DNA of 64,000 bases from Aspidiotus rigidus. Taxonomy: Eukaryota > Arthropoda > Insecta > Hemiptera > Diaspididae. The notes under the pieces are model-generated. The model did no database searches. It had not been told where the DNA came from and was given only the letters and a program-made list of their open reading frames with translations. Position numbers and translations under genes: made by a program. Below are positions 1 through 12,200 of the stretch, piece after piece; position 1 is the first letter of the stretch, and the number at the start of each line of letters is the position of its first letter. The DNA is taken from contig JAVHKY010000056.1 in NCBI GenBank assembly GCA_035079385.1, positions 1,674,001 to 1,738,000 on the forward strand, read 5' to 3'.

Positions 1-905
1 GGTGAACATAGAGTGTTAACCAATAATTTTTTGGATAACTTCATCTGGCTTTTACAAAAAGCTTCATTTTTGCTAAGCTCTGACATAGGGACTAGTACTT
101 GCCCAGAATTGAGAAATAGACTTATTTCCAGCTGAACTGCAACAGTACAGTACAAAGATTATGGGTGAACATAGAGTGTTAACCTATAATTGATTGGAAA
201 AATTCATCTTGGTCTCACTAGAGGCTTCATTTTTGTTAAGCCATGACGAAGGGACTTGTACTTGACCAGAATTGGTAAACAGTATTATTTTCAGCCAAAC
301 TTCAACATTACAGTAGAAAGATTATGGGTGAACATGCTTATCATAGTGAAGCCTCTAGTGAGACCAAGATGAATTTTTCCAATAAATTATGGGTTAACAC
401 TCTATGTTCACCCATAGTCTTTGTACTGTACTGTTGCAGTTCAGCTGGAAATAATTATATTTCTCAATTCTGGGCAAGTACTAGTCCCTATGTCAGAGCT
501 TAGCAAAAATGAAGCCTTTTGTAAAAGCCAGATGAAGTTTTCCAAAAAATTATTGGTCAACACTCCATGTTCATCCATAATCTTCCTACTGTACAGTTAC
601 AGTTCAGCTGGGAATAATTCTGTTTCCTAATTCTTGTCAAGTACTAGTCCCTATGTCATAGCTTAGCAAAAATGAAGTCCCTTGTAAGACCGAGATGAAT
701 TTTTCCAATAAATTATGGTTTAACACTCCACGTTCACCCATCAGGGCCTGTCACCCATAATCTTTCCACTGTAATGTTGAAGTTTAGCTGAAAATGATAC
801 TGTTTCTCAATTCTGGTCATGTACGAGTCCCTATGTCATAGCTTAGCAAAAATGAAGTCCCTTGTAAGACCAAGATGAAATTTTCCAATAAATTATGGGT
901 AAAAC
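1..905. repeat. Satellite-like ~163-bp tandem array with an internal orientation switch
   Basis: The unit landmark GGTGAACATAGAGTGTTAAC starts at 1, 164 and (truncated) 327, a 163-bp period in forward orientation. Near position 335-343 the orientation flips. Reverse-complement landmarks then end at about 412, 576, 738 and 905, a period of 162-164 bp. Unit 1 is matched almost base for base by the inverted unit at 413-576, so the block is both tandem and palindromic. Part of unit 2 (about 260-326) has no mirror partner at the centre. The array may extend left of the window. I see no coding potential; the short reading frames inside it are repeat by-products. Confidence 0.85.
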
Positions 906-1166
906 ACCAGGCCAGAGTGAAGGGGGTCAGTGTCGATGTTGATGTGATGGTTTGGAGGAAACTCACAAGGAGCATTCTGGATTCCATCACTTTTTCCCCC
1001 CACAGATGTGATCCGTGATGTTTGTATGTGTTGGATCTGTCCCCCATTTCCTGGGGAAGTCCTCCCCCCAATTTGCTCAGACCTTCCGCCCATAGGGCTT
1101 CAGTCCATTGTTTTACAACCCTACCTCATGTTAAGGGTTGCTTGTGAGGCTGATTAACCCCAGCGT

Positions 1167-1262
1167 GGTCTTTACAAGGTGGAATGTAGTGATGGTAGAG
1201 GCTTTTATATTGGTGAGACCAGCCGCCAAATGAAGGTGGGAGGAGCTGAGCACCTGAAGTCT
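1167..1262 (+). pseudogene. Relic of a Penelope-like element, GIY-YIG endonuclease domain
   Basis: One frame reads GLYKVECSDGRGFYIGETSR and continues with QMKV..GAEHLKS. This is the GIY-YIG core (GLY..., then YIG, then the conserved Arg of TSR and the EH pair) typical of the C-terminal endonuclease of Penelope-like retroelements. A stop follows at once and no RT domain is visible upstream, so it is a short decayed fragment. Traces of the following C-terminal region (for example AEHNYKDN) can be read in other frames up to about 1550. It differs from the Penelope-like fragments at 31.6 kb and 46-54 kb. Confidence 0.65.
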
Positions 1263-1689
1263 TGAAATAAGGGAGACCTAGGGGAGTTAGCTTTTGCTGA
1301 TAATTTAATATAGCGGCCACAGTTTCCGTGAGGGATCGGAAAGGCTCCTCCATTAGGAGAACTCCTACCGTAAGTGCTTGAGCATAATTATAAAGATAAT
1401 GCGTGATCTCAATACCAATGACATTACTGTAATTGAATCGTAGATCCCGGAAGATGGCCTGATTGAACTGGTTTATGATTCATAGCGGGATTTCTCGTTT
1501 GGTCAATCTTAATACCTTCTTTCTCTCCTCCGTTTGTCAGTTGCTTTCATTTTAGTCCGGAAGATAGTTTATTAACTGAAAGCGCGCGTTGTTTTAATTT
1601 TTTCGACGGTTTGCATTGTTTAGTCTCCCTTTGGAGTATTATTATTTTCGCTATTATTATGGATAACTGTAACGTAGAAGAACGTATTC

Positions 1690-2170
1690 GTTTAATTTTC
1701 CCCCTTCCTATCATATATAGCTCGAGAGTAGAAATTTTTCCAAATTTTTAGCCGGACAGCGCAAGGCAAATTTCTAAAAAACCTCCCATGGAACAAGTTC
1801 TCTGTTAAATATTTTGACTCTCGAACTATATTGTACTAGGCTCATAGTTGGTCTAGGCCTCCTTGAATTCTCGATACCAAATCCAATTTGACTCATAAAA
1901 TAGGTTCCCAGCGTTCCTCGTTCAACTTCGTTAAGGAGCCGTCGTTTTTTTTTTCAGTTTCTTTCTTTATGTGATAGGAAGTAATTTTTTTCCAATTTCC
2001 AAGTCCCCCTCGTATCATATATAGCAGGGTGCTTGGGTGTATCCAGTATAACCGAAAAGACAGCCCTTTGAGTAACTAGATATACGATGCTTCATATACT
2101 AATTGGCTTATCCTCTTCGATGAGCCAGATTATGCAAGATGTCAAATACTACAAAGGATTCATTGTACGT
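1690..2170. repeat. Fragment of the dispersed 'CTCGAGAGTCGAAATTTTTCC' foldback repeat family
   Basis: Contains CTATCATATATAGCTCGAGA, GAAATTTTTCCAA, a GTTC(T/C)CTGTTAA end and the block around GTTCCTCGTTCAACTTCGTT. All of these recur in the palindrome at 30.8-31.5 kb and at 60.4-60.6 kb. The part at 2060-2170 (ATGAGCCAGAT...) recurs at 40.88-40.96 kb. No gene is visible. Confidence 0.6.
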
Positions 2171-3351
2171 GTTCCAGTACTTTTTAATAATTTCACCTCC
2201 TCGATGGCAAAATACAAGTCAGTAAGTTACCTCTTGTTTTATCATAAAATCCTGTCACTACTGGTACTACGGAAAGATGAGTGAACCTCACTCAACCTGT
2301 ATCTTCATTCAATAATCATTCATTAAAACATTTTTTTTCCTTATATTTTTTTTTGTGATAGAAAAAATGTTTGAAACTTGTAGGTACATGAACCTATTTA
2401 AAATAAACGGATGCGTCTTTACTGTATTTCTTTTAGAAATTTTTCGGTTGTTTTTCAATACCTAGCTAATTTATAAACTCTCTAGGCGCGTTGTACACGG
2501 TCTAGGAAGTTTGTAAAATAGAAGAGTTGGATTTACAAACTGCCGGTCGACATATTATACAATATTCTTACGGGCAACAATTATCAACTTGAATAGGTAC
2601 TGAAGAAAATTTTCTGTAATGTGAAAAAGTATGTGGTGGGTGCGCTATGAATATATTGCTATCTGTCTATCCCTCAAAATCATACAAAGTGCTTATTGTA
2701 CTTGAGAAGTTCTTGATAAAATTAGAAAGCGTTTGATACTAGGTAATGACTCATTTTTCAACTGCTCATTTAGCACAGTCACATAATTGTCTTTTTTAAA
2801 AATAGGTGTGAACTACGTTTATATCAATCAACTTTCTATCAACATAGGAAATCTCATTTACCTACTTACTGAGTAAATAAACTTTTGAAAGAGAAAAAAA
2901 TGATAATGCAAATGAAGAATACTACTCAATTATAGGTTCATTTGATTTTATATTTGAAATTCTGTGAACTACAAGAGAAGTACACGCAAAATAAGTTTAT
3001 ACTATTATGTGAAATTGTGGTATGACAATCTATCAAAATGATAACGTTCTCTTCCATCGGACTACTCGCGTTGCAGCCAATGTTCTTGTGGTACACATTG
3101 CTGACTGCATGGTCATCATTAAGTCGGTTGTCATAGGTCAAGGAAATCCTGAAAAGGTTGATTTCATGATTAAAAAATAAAGATAGTGACAATACGAGTA
3201 ATAAACAATTTAAATAAAATACAAGAAATTTTTCACTTGTTGGGAGATATTACAATTACAAAGAAATTGTCTGAAGAACAACACATAAAGACAACTGGGT
3301 GTAAATCCGAGGCCGACGGTATAATTGAAATAAGCAGTCTGAAATAGGGAA
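2171..3351. other. AT-rich stretch without a recognised gene
   Basis: Reading frames are short, lack recognisable domains and show no convincing splice-linked partners. No long repeat was noticed. Confidence 0.5.
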
Positions 3352-3790
3352 TTATTGAGACTTCGCGCCGCCCCTAAAGACAATTCACGGACATCTTGTG
3401 CGGAGTTTGCTTCGGAAATCACCCTAAGGCTACCTGGGGATTTCATAAAAAATACGGAGGAGGGCAAGATAGTTGACTTTCATGAGTATGTCTAAAAATT
3501 TTGCCACGCCTTCCAAAATTTACACCCAGTTTTCCTCAACATCTGCAAAGGGAAGAAAAATATTTGTCCATTCAGATCTTAAGGATGTAACACATGTTTA
3601 CGTAAGAGTAGGAAGAGTCCAACGCCCGCTTGAAACACCATACAAAGGACCATTTTGAGTAGGTACTTAAACAATTTAGAAAAAAAAAATGGTTGGGAAT
3701 AAAAATTGGAGATGAGGAAGAAGACATTTCAATAAAGAAAACGCATCTTCGTCATCATGTGTATACCATAATCTCAGTTCTCCTGTAACA
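3352..3790 (+). pseudogene. Decayed Ty3/Gypsy polyprotein fragment (integrase C-terminus)
   Basis: Two frames together give the tail of a Gypsy-type integrase. Frame A (3355-3485) reads LRAAPKDNSRTSCAEFASE then ITLRLPGDF, the conserved LGIR.A.K.D..CS.AELVYG..LRLPGEF region. Frame B (3480-3658) reads a KIFVHSDLKDVTHVYVR stretch then PLETPYKGPF, the equivalent of H.DL..CTHVFVR...PL..PYDGP, and continues in another frame as EVLKQF and IKIGDEEEDISI. Stops and at least two frameshifts make it non-functional. No LTRs or upstream RT were found. Confidence 0.7.
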
Positions 3791-5089
3791 GCCACCCACA
3801 TTTTGCAAGCCTATCTTCAGGTCCTCTCTGCCGGACCCATCAGATTTTACCATCAATTTAAACAACTCTCGCCGATGACCTCAATCCATTCAAAACAACA
3901 TCTCTCATCTAAACACAGGAAATTAGATCCAACGCATCTATATTTGATTCACCATCAAGCTTAAAACCCAAATACAGGCGAGAACTTGTAAAATTGAAAA
4001 AAAAAAAAAAAAAAAAAAAATGAAAAAGGCTTCGCTCGGACAGAAGTTACTGAAGAGAGTACATTTTACTTTTTGAGTACACTGTATTCTTGAGTTTCAT
4101 CATACTTTTACGAATAAAATAATTAACTGCTGCCAGTACAATGATAAACAATCTGGAACAATTTAATATTGAAACAACGCAAGATCTAGTGTTTTTACCT
4201 ATATTTAATTGAAATTTCAGGTATGGAAGGTGGAACTCCAATTAGAACTGCAGACCAGATAAAATTATTTTCAATTTTGATGGAGAGGAAGCAGAATTTC
4301 CATACGGGGGAAAACAAAGTAAAGATGCACAATTGAGATACAGACAACATTAATGCAAATAATGAAAAAATGAAAACAGTAATTGAATACACATAACTAG
4401 GGCAAATTTTTTCTTCTGAAAACTGAACGTAAAAAACCAGTTCACGTATATGGGAAAGAGTTAGATATTAACGTGATGAAACAATCAAATTACCATAAAA
4501 CTTTCAAGATTGGTTGACTCCAAACTGAAAAAAATTCAATAACAAATTAATATTTAGCCTTCGAATGGCATTGCAAACAGCACAGCAGAAACGAAAAACC
4601 AATTCGAATTTTTCATCAAAATTTTATAAACTTTGTAGGTGCATCGATCTACAAATAAACACCATCAAACAGACGAAATAAGACACAAAAAATCAATCCT
4701 TGAAAACTGGCAAGTGTGAGGAGTAAAATCGACCCGCAAGGTAGGGTATGAATTGAAAACCGATCCTCGTTATTATCCATTACTAAAAATTCTTCAAGGT
4801 AAGGGTTTCAAGAAAGTGACCTGTAAATGATGAGTGAACGCGATCAAGAGAAACCGACTCCCCTTGGATGTTACTAAAAATATTCTCTTTGAACGAGATT
4901 TTAAGAGGAAGCCTAAATTCTTTTTTCTAGCAAAAATTCGTGAATAGTATAGAATGACGCCCAAGTTTTGTAGATTAGGCTTGGGATCCAATAAAATTAC
5001 CAAATACGTCACCCAATCACAGACTCAACTTTTCCATGAGAACGCCGATAAGTGGGAAAAAGAGAAATAATAATAAGTCAACAGTATCA
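3791..5089. other. AT-rich stretch, no recognised gene
   Basis: Includes a poly(A) run at about 3998-4020. A minus-strand frame near 4800-4920 reads a plausible acidic segment (FKENIFSNIQGESVSLDRVH) that stops on both sides. It may belong to the relic at 5.1-5.65 kb but I cannot assign it. Confidence 0.4.
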
Positions 5090-5650
5090 GTAATAATATT
5101 TTGGAATTTCTCACTTTTCTCACTCGGACTTGTGATGGATTGTCTCTCATCCTCACATTGATACCACAAACATGGGTCAATATATCGCCTTCTTCATTAT
5201 CATGAAATTCGACCTGAAAGCTAGTGTCCGCTCTCGAACTCTTGGGTTTTTAGATATTTTCTGTTTCGTAAGTTCTTTTTGTTTTTCACAGTTGCTCCAA
5301 TTCTCCATATCGAGCAGATCGTTTGGCATATCTTCGTTCGATTTCTCAGGTGTACAATCTTCCCTGATGAGTTTAAAATCCTATCAAATCGCAAACTGAA
5401 TAGTGAAATAATCATATCCCTTTTGAAGCACTACGACAACAAACTCTATGAGTAGGGTTCGAGATGAAATTGAAGGCTTTCTCGTTGAAAGTTTCTTGTT
5501 TTCAAACTCACCTCGGATAAACGACTTTTTAATCAATGCATATTAGGTACATCTCTTGTCTCCAACTTTGTCATAAACGTGCTTGTCACTGTCTTCCTTG
5601 TTTTCCTCAAAGTGCACATCGATACCGTAGGTGTTGAGGTATGCATTTTC
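5090..5650 (-). pseudogene. Unassigned decayed coding sequence
   Basis: On the minus strand, several adjacent open segments have strongly protein-like, charged composition. These are AYLNTYGIDVHFEENKEDSD followed by KHVYDKVGDKRCT (about 5635-5550), REDCTPEKSNEDMPNDLL followed by DMENWSNCEKQKELTKQK (about 5365-5240), and after a shift FQVEFHDNEEGDILTHVCG followed by INVRMRDNPSQVRVR (about 5215-5110). Frame changes and stops separate them. I recognise no domain. It could be a degraded transposon ORF or a dead or intron-split host gene. Confidence 0.35.
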
Positions 5651-6556
5651 ATCTTTAATTCAAGGATTACAATCAATACTTGATATCGAAGGCCAATTAT
5701 TAATAACTTTTGTAGACTTACGAGCTATCTATATTTTGGACCATTTCTTGGACGTACATGTTTGTGTACCAAAACTAAAACATCAATCTCGCATAATTTT
5801 GTCAACTGTTTTGCATTTCTTGTACGCGTGCACTTAAATGGATTATACATCTGGTGTTCGCTTGATTGGTTGTTAAATCTAAACGACTGCAGGTATCACG
5901 CGAGTTGTTTCCTAAAAGTAATAGTATTGAATGATGAATGTTGATTCTTCGAATCATTAAAATAACTTACTAATTATTACAAGGCGTGGACGTACATGCA
6001 TCTATACCAGATGTGATGGGCTGTAGCTAATACGGCATCCGATTTCACATAAATTTATCTAGTAATATGAAAGAACTTGGATACGAAATCCAAACGACTG
6101 CCGGATATCGGCAGTCGGTATCGAGCTGAAAGAAAATGGCGCCATTGTGAGAATCAACAAGCTAATATTTTAATAATAAACAAAATTAGGAAGAAAAAGA
6201 AATGTTTGCAATGACATCGTGTTTCAAACAATTTCTATTTATATTATTTACTTTTTTTTTCTGTTCAATCATACTTGGCATACTGGTAGACCTTGCATTA
6301 AGTGGCACTTTCAAATTTACAACATTGGTGGCACTGGTACGTTCGTATCAGTAAATCTTATAAAATGTATGACGTCATTGACCCGAAATGAACAGCGGAT
6401 GTATTTATGCCGCTAGCGGAGTCCACATAATATAGTCAAAGAGGTAAGACCGGTTCCCCGTGACGTCAACATCATCAATTTTATGCTCGTTCTCTGCTGC
6501 TGGCTTTGGGGTAGCCATTTTAGAATCCCATAAAAATACACAGGGAACTTTTCAAT
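5651..6556. other. AT-rich stretch, no recognised gene
   Basis: Only short, domain-free frames. The sequence immediately to the right is an inverted-repeat element. Confidence 0.4.
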
Positions 6557-6908
6557 AGACTGAGTTTTTCGTGATAACAAAATATCGATTACAGTGTGAT
6601 TACAGTAGCAAAAGTACCCAACATATTTCCAATCGCAAATTTGCTCCCCATAAGAAAACATAGGGAGCAAACCGATCATATGGTATTAATTGAAATTGAG
6701 AAAGAATTGAGGAGTTAAAAGTTCAATTTTGGAAGCTGATTATCTCACACATTATAAAAATAAACTTTTTTGCCCTCAATCCTTTTTAATTTTTGTTTAA
6801 TTTCATATATTGATCTTTGCTTCCCGTGTATTTCTTATGGGAGTAAAATTGCGCTTGGAAATATCGAAGGTACTTATCAATATTTTGTTATCACAAAAAA
6901 CTCAGTCC
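6557..6908. mobile_element. Foldback (inverted-repeat) element, ~350 bp
   Basis: The left arm begins ACTGAGTTTTTCGTGATAAC and the right arm ends with the complementary GTTATCACAAAAAACTCAGT. Complementarity continues inward (CCAATCGCAAATTTGCTCCC against the TGGGAGTAAAATTGCGCTTGG region). A diverged second copy forms the outer layer of the nest at 7153-8439. No coding capacity. Confidence 0.6.
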
Positions 6909-7259
6909 ATCATTCACTAATATTCAAAAACAAGAAGTACCTACGTTAGCAATCGAAGCTATATATCAAAATTTCAAAGAACTTCTAGATTCTAGATAGA
7001 GATCTCTATCATCTCTAGTAGCTAGTACATAAGGTTATTAAGTCTTGAATATCTGTAGGTATACGCATGATCAAATCGTTCCCTGTGTATTCTTATGGAA
7101 ATCAATATTATAGTCAATGTCGATATCATGTTTGGCCCAATAATCGCAGCGTTGGGACGGGGAATTCTCGTTCCCAATGGGCCGGATTTTCGATGTTAGA
7201 AATAATATGTATTGATACCTAACTCACTGCGATAAATATATCGGTTACAGCTGCAAAAG

Positions 7260-8109
7260 CAGGGCTGGCAGAACGGGAACGTAACCGGGAACGGAAATGG
7301 AAGATGACCAGTATTTTTCAGACTCCGGAACCGTAACGGGAACGAAACTTAATTTTCTGATTGATCGGGAACCGTTCCCGGGAACGGAACGGAACGTGAA
7401 AACTTGGAGAACGGATAATTGACAGGAACCGCTCTCTCGTTCAAAGTGAGAATGAGAACGGGACGGGAACGATAAAATTGTTACCATTCTTTGTTCTTGT
7501 CCGGAGCTGGTTCATTTCGTTCCGGAGCCGGAACAGATAACGAAACGGGAACAGAACGAGAACATTATTTTTAACCTGAGAACAGGAACGTATTGGGAAC
7601 GGTATTCACAATTTCAGAAAGTGGGAACGGAACAAAAACTGGGACCGGTTCTCTACTGCAAATTTGAGAACGGTTTGAAACGGGGACGGTATTGGGATGT
7701 TAACCCAAGTTGCGTAAGTTGGTAGCCGTGCTCGAACATGTGGGGGATAATTTTAACGTACCATGCTTCATGATGGGGAATTTACAATTTTCAAATACGA
7801 TTTAAATTATTACAATTCGTAATATCAAAAAATTATATCCTATAAATCGTTTAAACACTTCAAGAGAATCGATAACTGAAAGAAGTAATTCTAATGGTGA
7901 AGTATTGAGTCATCTACGACTAATTGAAAATCTCGTTTCTTATGGCCGAATACATTGAACGTAAAATTGTCACCCAGAAATTCAAGCGAGTGCGGCGAGA
8001 GAGGAAGGCGATTCTAGCGCTACCAAACATAGGTTAACATCCCAATAGATTGCTGGGAACAGGAACATAACCGGAACACTTGTTAAAAAGTACCGTTCTG
8101 CCAGCCCTG
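7260..8109. mobile_element. hAT-type non-autonomous element with amplified internal motif
   Basis: Terminal inverted repeats are CAGGGCTGGCAGAACGG on the left and the complementary CCGTTCTGCCAGCCCTG on the right. A perfect 8-bp target duplication, TGCAAAAG, lies at 7252-7259 and 8110-8117, the hallmark of hAT transposition. No transposase is present. The left half (7270-7690) is a degenerate GGGAACGGAAC-like simple repeat that seems to derive from the TIR. The right half contains another MITE (7693-8044). Confidence 0.85.
7693..8044. mobile_element. 352-bp MITE, copy A (second copy inverted at 58731-59082)
   Basis: Termini TGGGATGTTAACC and GGTTAACATCCCA are inverted repeats. The whole 352-bp body is the reverse complement of 58731-59082 with only scattered differences, and the ends coincide exactly. 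Both copies are preceded by AT and followed by AT, so either the TIR is two bases longer or there is a 2-bp target duplication. Superfamily is unassigned. Confidence 0.8.
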
Positions 8110-8439
8110 TGCAAAAGTACCTAAAATATTTCCTATCGCAAATTTGCTCCCATAAGAAAAGCATAGGAGCCAACCGATCATATAATATCAATTAAAAATA
8201 AGTAGGGAATAAGGTAAAAGAAGTTTATTTTCAGAAGCCGATTACCTCACGCACCATAAATGTAAACTTTTTTTTCCTGAATTGTTTCTCATTTCTGATT
8301 AATACCATACTGATCTTTGCTCCCCGTGTATATCTTATATGGGAGTGAGTTTGCGATTGGAAATCTCAATCTCAATTATCGACATATTTCAACATCAAAA
8401 ATCCGGTCCATTGCCGGGAATTGACATTCCCGTTCCCAA

Positions 8440-8624
8440 TTCTATAAAACATCCCCAAATTCCCGATTATTAAAAAACAGGTTTTTATTTTGAAAAATTA
8501 TGTTTTTTCAAACTAAAAATGTTTATTTTTGCTGATTTTTTTACCAGTGTTCTAAATTATCTTTAGTTCTAAGCAATGTTCAAAACTATATTGTTAGAAA
8601 ATAGAAACATCGTCATTCTGCTTC
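8440..8624. other. Short spacer up to the BEL/Pao insertion
   Basis: AT-rich and without coding signal. It ends in GCTTC (8620-8624), the left half of the BEL/Pao target duplication. Confidence 0.5.
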
Positions 8625-8879
8625 TGTCGCGGGATTCGGCGAATTATTAATTTAAAATAATAAAAACAACGAAACCACGTATTGGGAGTTGGAAAAAGAT
8701 ATTTTATTTTGGAGGTTTTTTAAGAACCAAAAGTCTGTAATACCAATAGTACAATTTTAGTTACGTAAGACGGCGCACGAGGTATTTTCTGCTTCGTGAG
8801 AGTAGGTGACAGCGTGAGGGGAAGAGAGAAGATAACGTGACGTTACTTGATCGCGCTCTCGCGGATCGTGTCCGCGACA
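8625..8879 (-). repeat. BEL/Pao 3' LTR (255 bp)
   Basis: TG...CA ends with an 8-bp terminal inverted repeat TGTCGCGG/CCGCGACA. Lacks the 21-bp duplication seen in the other LTR. On the coding strand the bases just before this LTR (8880-8900) are pyrimidine-rich, so no classical polypurine tract is evident there. Confidence 0.93.
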
Positions 8880-9253
8880 TTCCGGGGAGCAGAAAGAAAG
8901 ACAAAAAAAAATTTTTATTTGGAAACCGGAATGATGAATGAAGTGCGATTTTACGATAAACAGAAAGGAAAGTGGTCGTTAATGAAGGAAAGGGAGATTG
9001 AAATTGGAATTGGAAAGTATTTACAGGATTAAATTACATCTCAAAGTTAAGTATTTACAATCTTTACAATGTGATATTCATAAGATATTGGTTATGTTAT
9101 AATACAAATGAAATTATGATACAATGCAAATCCGTTGGCGGAGTTCATTTTATAAAGGAGGAAGATGAAATATGACGATAAGTATTTTGTATTATTATTT
9201 ACTACGAAATATTTACGAAGATATATTTTAGGAATATTTACTTTGTGTGAATT

Positions 9254-12200
9254 TTATTGTGTCGTAGGGATGTTCAGTTCGTTTTTGTCATGAATTTCAA
9301 GTTCGATGGAGTCAATTTCGAAGTCGTCGCCAACAGATGAGATTTCTTCTACTTCGATGTCGATTATTTCGTCGTCGGAAGGTGAAGTTTGTTGTGATTG
9401 TTGTGGGTTCACTGCCTGTGAGAGTTGTTGATCTGTCTCAAACAAATTTTCAGGATCATGGTCGTTGATTTCGAGTGGATATAAAGCTTGGATTGGTCTG
9501 TGAAGGTGGTGACCGTTGGCAATTCGTACAGTTGCGGATCGAATCTGGCCATCATCGCTGGTGTGTAGTTCAGTGATACAACCTAACGGCCAGGTGTTTC
9601 GTTTTCGTAGAGCATCGGAAAGTAGAACGACGTCGCCGACTGCGGGATTTTGTTGTGAGGTATTCTTTTTGAATTTGTAGTCATCTCGTTTTTGTTTGTC
9701 CCGTAATTCTTGTAGATAGGTTGTTATCCATATCCGCCAGAAAGTGTCCAGAAGAGATTGCGCTTGTTTTGTGATCAAGATGAGTTTTTTGCGCGAAGTG
9801 GAGTCGGTGTTTGATGGAGACGGATCTTTTTCGTCCTTCTGAAATTTTATTTGTAGGAGATCATTAGGTGTCAGTGGTGTTGGATCGTTTTCAGATCCTG
9901 TGTATGTGAGCGGTCGTGAGTTGATGGTGGTTTCTATTTCTAGTACCGCGGTTTGGAATTGATCGAATGAAAGAGATTTTCCGTGGAAGGTACGATGTAA
10001 TGCTTGTTTAATAGGTGAGACGAGTCTTTCGTAAATCCCTGCCATCCAGGAGGCTCCTGGTGGCGCGTACTTCCAGCGAATTGGTTGTTCTGAAAGCTCT
10101 TTTGCTAGGACTTCAATAGTTTCGAATTGCGGTGCGCAGTCTGAATAGTACAGTTCCGGTGAAGTTCTTCGTGCTTTGAACCGACGTAATGCGAGTTGAA
10201 CTGCTACCGTTTCTAGTGACATAAGAGTTTCGAGAGAGATGGCGCGAGATGTTAAACATGTGACCAGTAAAATGTAGCGTTTTTCTCCTTGGATGATGAG
10301 AGGACCTGCTGTATCGACGCCGACCGTTGAGAAGAGTGTTGTGTGTGGTCGAAAGCGAAATTCTGGAATATCAGAAACGGTTGGTTGAGAATATGGTCGT
10401 GCTGTAAATCGTTTGCATCGATTACATGTTTTGAGCACGTAATATACAGATCTGCGTGCTTGTAGAATCCAGTATCTCTTGCGTACTGCGGTAAGTGTAT
10501 GTGTGGTTCCAGTATGGAAGTTCATTTCGTGATAGTGGAGAATGAGAAGTTCTACGAATTTACTTTCTTTCGCTTTCGGTAGTAAAATAGGAGTTCTTTC
10601 ATCAGTGCTGACTGGAGCGTGTTTCCATCGACCAGCTGAACGTAGGATATCCTCTGTATCCCTAAAAATGCGTAGTCCGACAATCAACTTATTTTTCTTC
10701 TTGTTTTTCAGATCGTGAATTAGATCCGGAAAGTTGGTTTGCTGTGTGTGACGGATCCAGAGTTGAATTGCGGCATAATGAAGGTTGTCGGGAGGTGATG
10801 CTAGTCGATCTGAGAATTTTGGAACTTTTTGTGCGATGAATTTAATCCAGTAAGTGGTGGCGCGGATTAATTTTGAAAATGAAGAATAGTGTTCGAGGAG
10901 TATTTTGTAGAAACATTTTCTTTGCGAAAGAAGCGGTAAAACGGCGGTATGATTAGTGATGTTTTCGTTGTTTTGATTTAGATCGTAGTTGACAAAATCT
11001 GTGATGTTGAACGATGGCCATTTGTCAGGCGATAATTGGAGAAAATCCGGACCCTTTAACCATGGTGAGGCGATGAGTTCATCTAAAGACAGGCCTCGTG
11101 ACGCGTAATCAGCAGTGTTTAGTTCGCTAGGTATGTAGCGGTAAATGATGTTGGGAGTTTTTCTTATCTCTCGTAATCTATGTTCTTCGAAGGTGGGGAA
11201 TATTTTTGTACTATATATTCTTGCGATGGTGCATTTAGAATCGCACCAAAGTGTGATTTTATTTTGTGAGGTATTGCCCACGTGTTTTAGAACAAATTCG
11301 AGACCTCGAATAGCTAGTGATGCAGCCAATAACTCGAGTCTTGGTATACTTAATTTTTTGGAAGGCGTAACTCGAGCTTTAGCAAAGATGAGGTGCGTGA
11401 TTACTTCGTTATTTATTTCGGTACGTTGGTAGATAGCGAATCCGAGTCCACGAGCTGACGCGTCTGCTAGAACATGAAGTGTGGTAGAAGAATTCGTTTC
11501 GATGAATCGTGTAATTTCTATCGATGGTATTCGTGTGAAATCAGACTGGATTGATTCCCATTCGTTTTGTAGATTTTGTGGTAGTTCGTCGTCCCATTCG
11601 TAGTTATGTTGGTGGATAGTCTGGAGTAGCAATTTTCCTCGGAGAACGACGGGCGCGACTAATCCTAATGGGTCAAATACGCGTGATGTGTTTTTCAAGA
11701 TCAATCGTAGGGTGGGAGTGCCTTCGAGTAGTTTAGGTTTGGCAATGGAAATTTTGTCTCGCTTGGAATCGTATTTCAAGCCCAACAGAGAGATTTCGGA
11801 CTTTGTTTCTCTTTTTTCGGGAGATATGGCGTTACGTACTTGTTCTGATGATGTTGTCCATAGACGAAGGTTCATTGAACATAATGAAAATGAGCTGATT
11901 GCAGTGTTCACTAGACGGATGGCTTCCTCTGGTGTATTGGTTCCTGTGACTAGGTTGTCGCAGTAAATATCGCGTTTCAGCTTTTCTGTGAACTCATTTT
12001 TGTTGTGTTCAAGATGATAGAGGAGAGTTGCGGCGAGGATAAAGGACGAAGCGTTAACTCCAAAGGCGATTCTTGTAAATCGATATTGTCGAATATTTTC
12101 TTCAGTAGGTGGTAGATTAATATCATGAAGCCATAAACATCGAACATAATCTCTGTCTGTAGACTTGAGCGAGATTTGATGATATGCTTTCTCCAAGTCC

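Larger units (their letters stand above)
7153..8439. mobile_element. Outer inverted-repeat element, interrupted by a nested MITE
   Basis: The left flank (TTGGGACGGGGAATT..., CCGGATTTTCGATGTT) is complementary to the right flank (AACATCAAAAATCCGG..., ATTCCCGTTCCCAA). The interior at 8110-8400 aligns with the 6557-6908 element (CGCAAATTTGCTCCCATAAG, ACCGATCATAT). The copy is split at TGCAAAAG by the 850-bp element at 7260-8109. Boundaries are approximate. Confidence 0.5.

Noticed and set aside
1..905. CRISPR-like regular repeats
   Set aside because: Units are contiguous 163-bp satellite monomers without spacers, in a eukaryotic genome.
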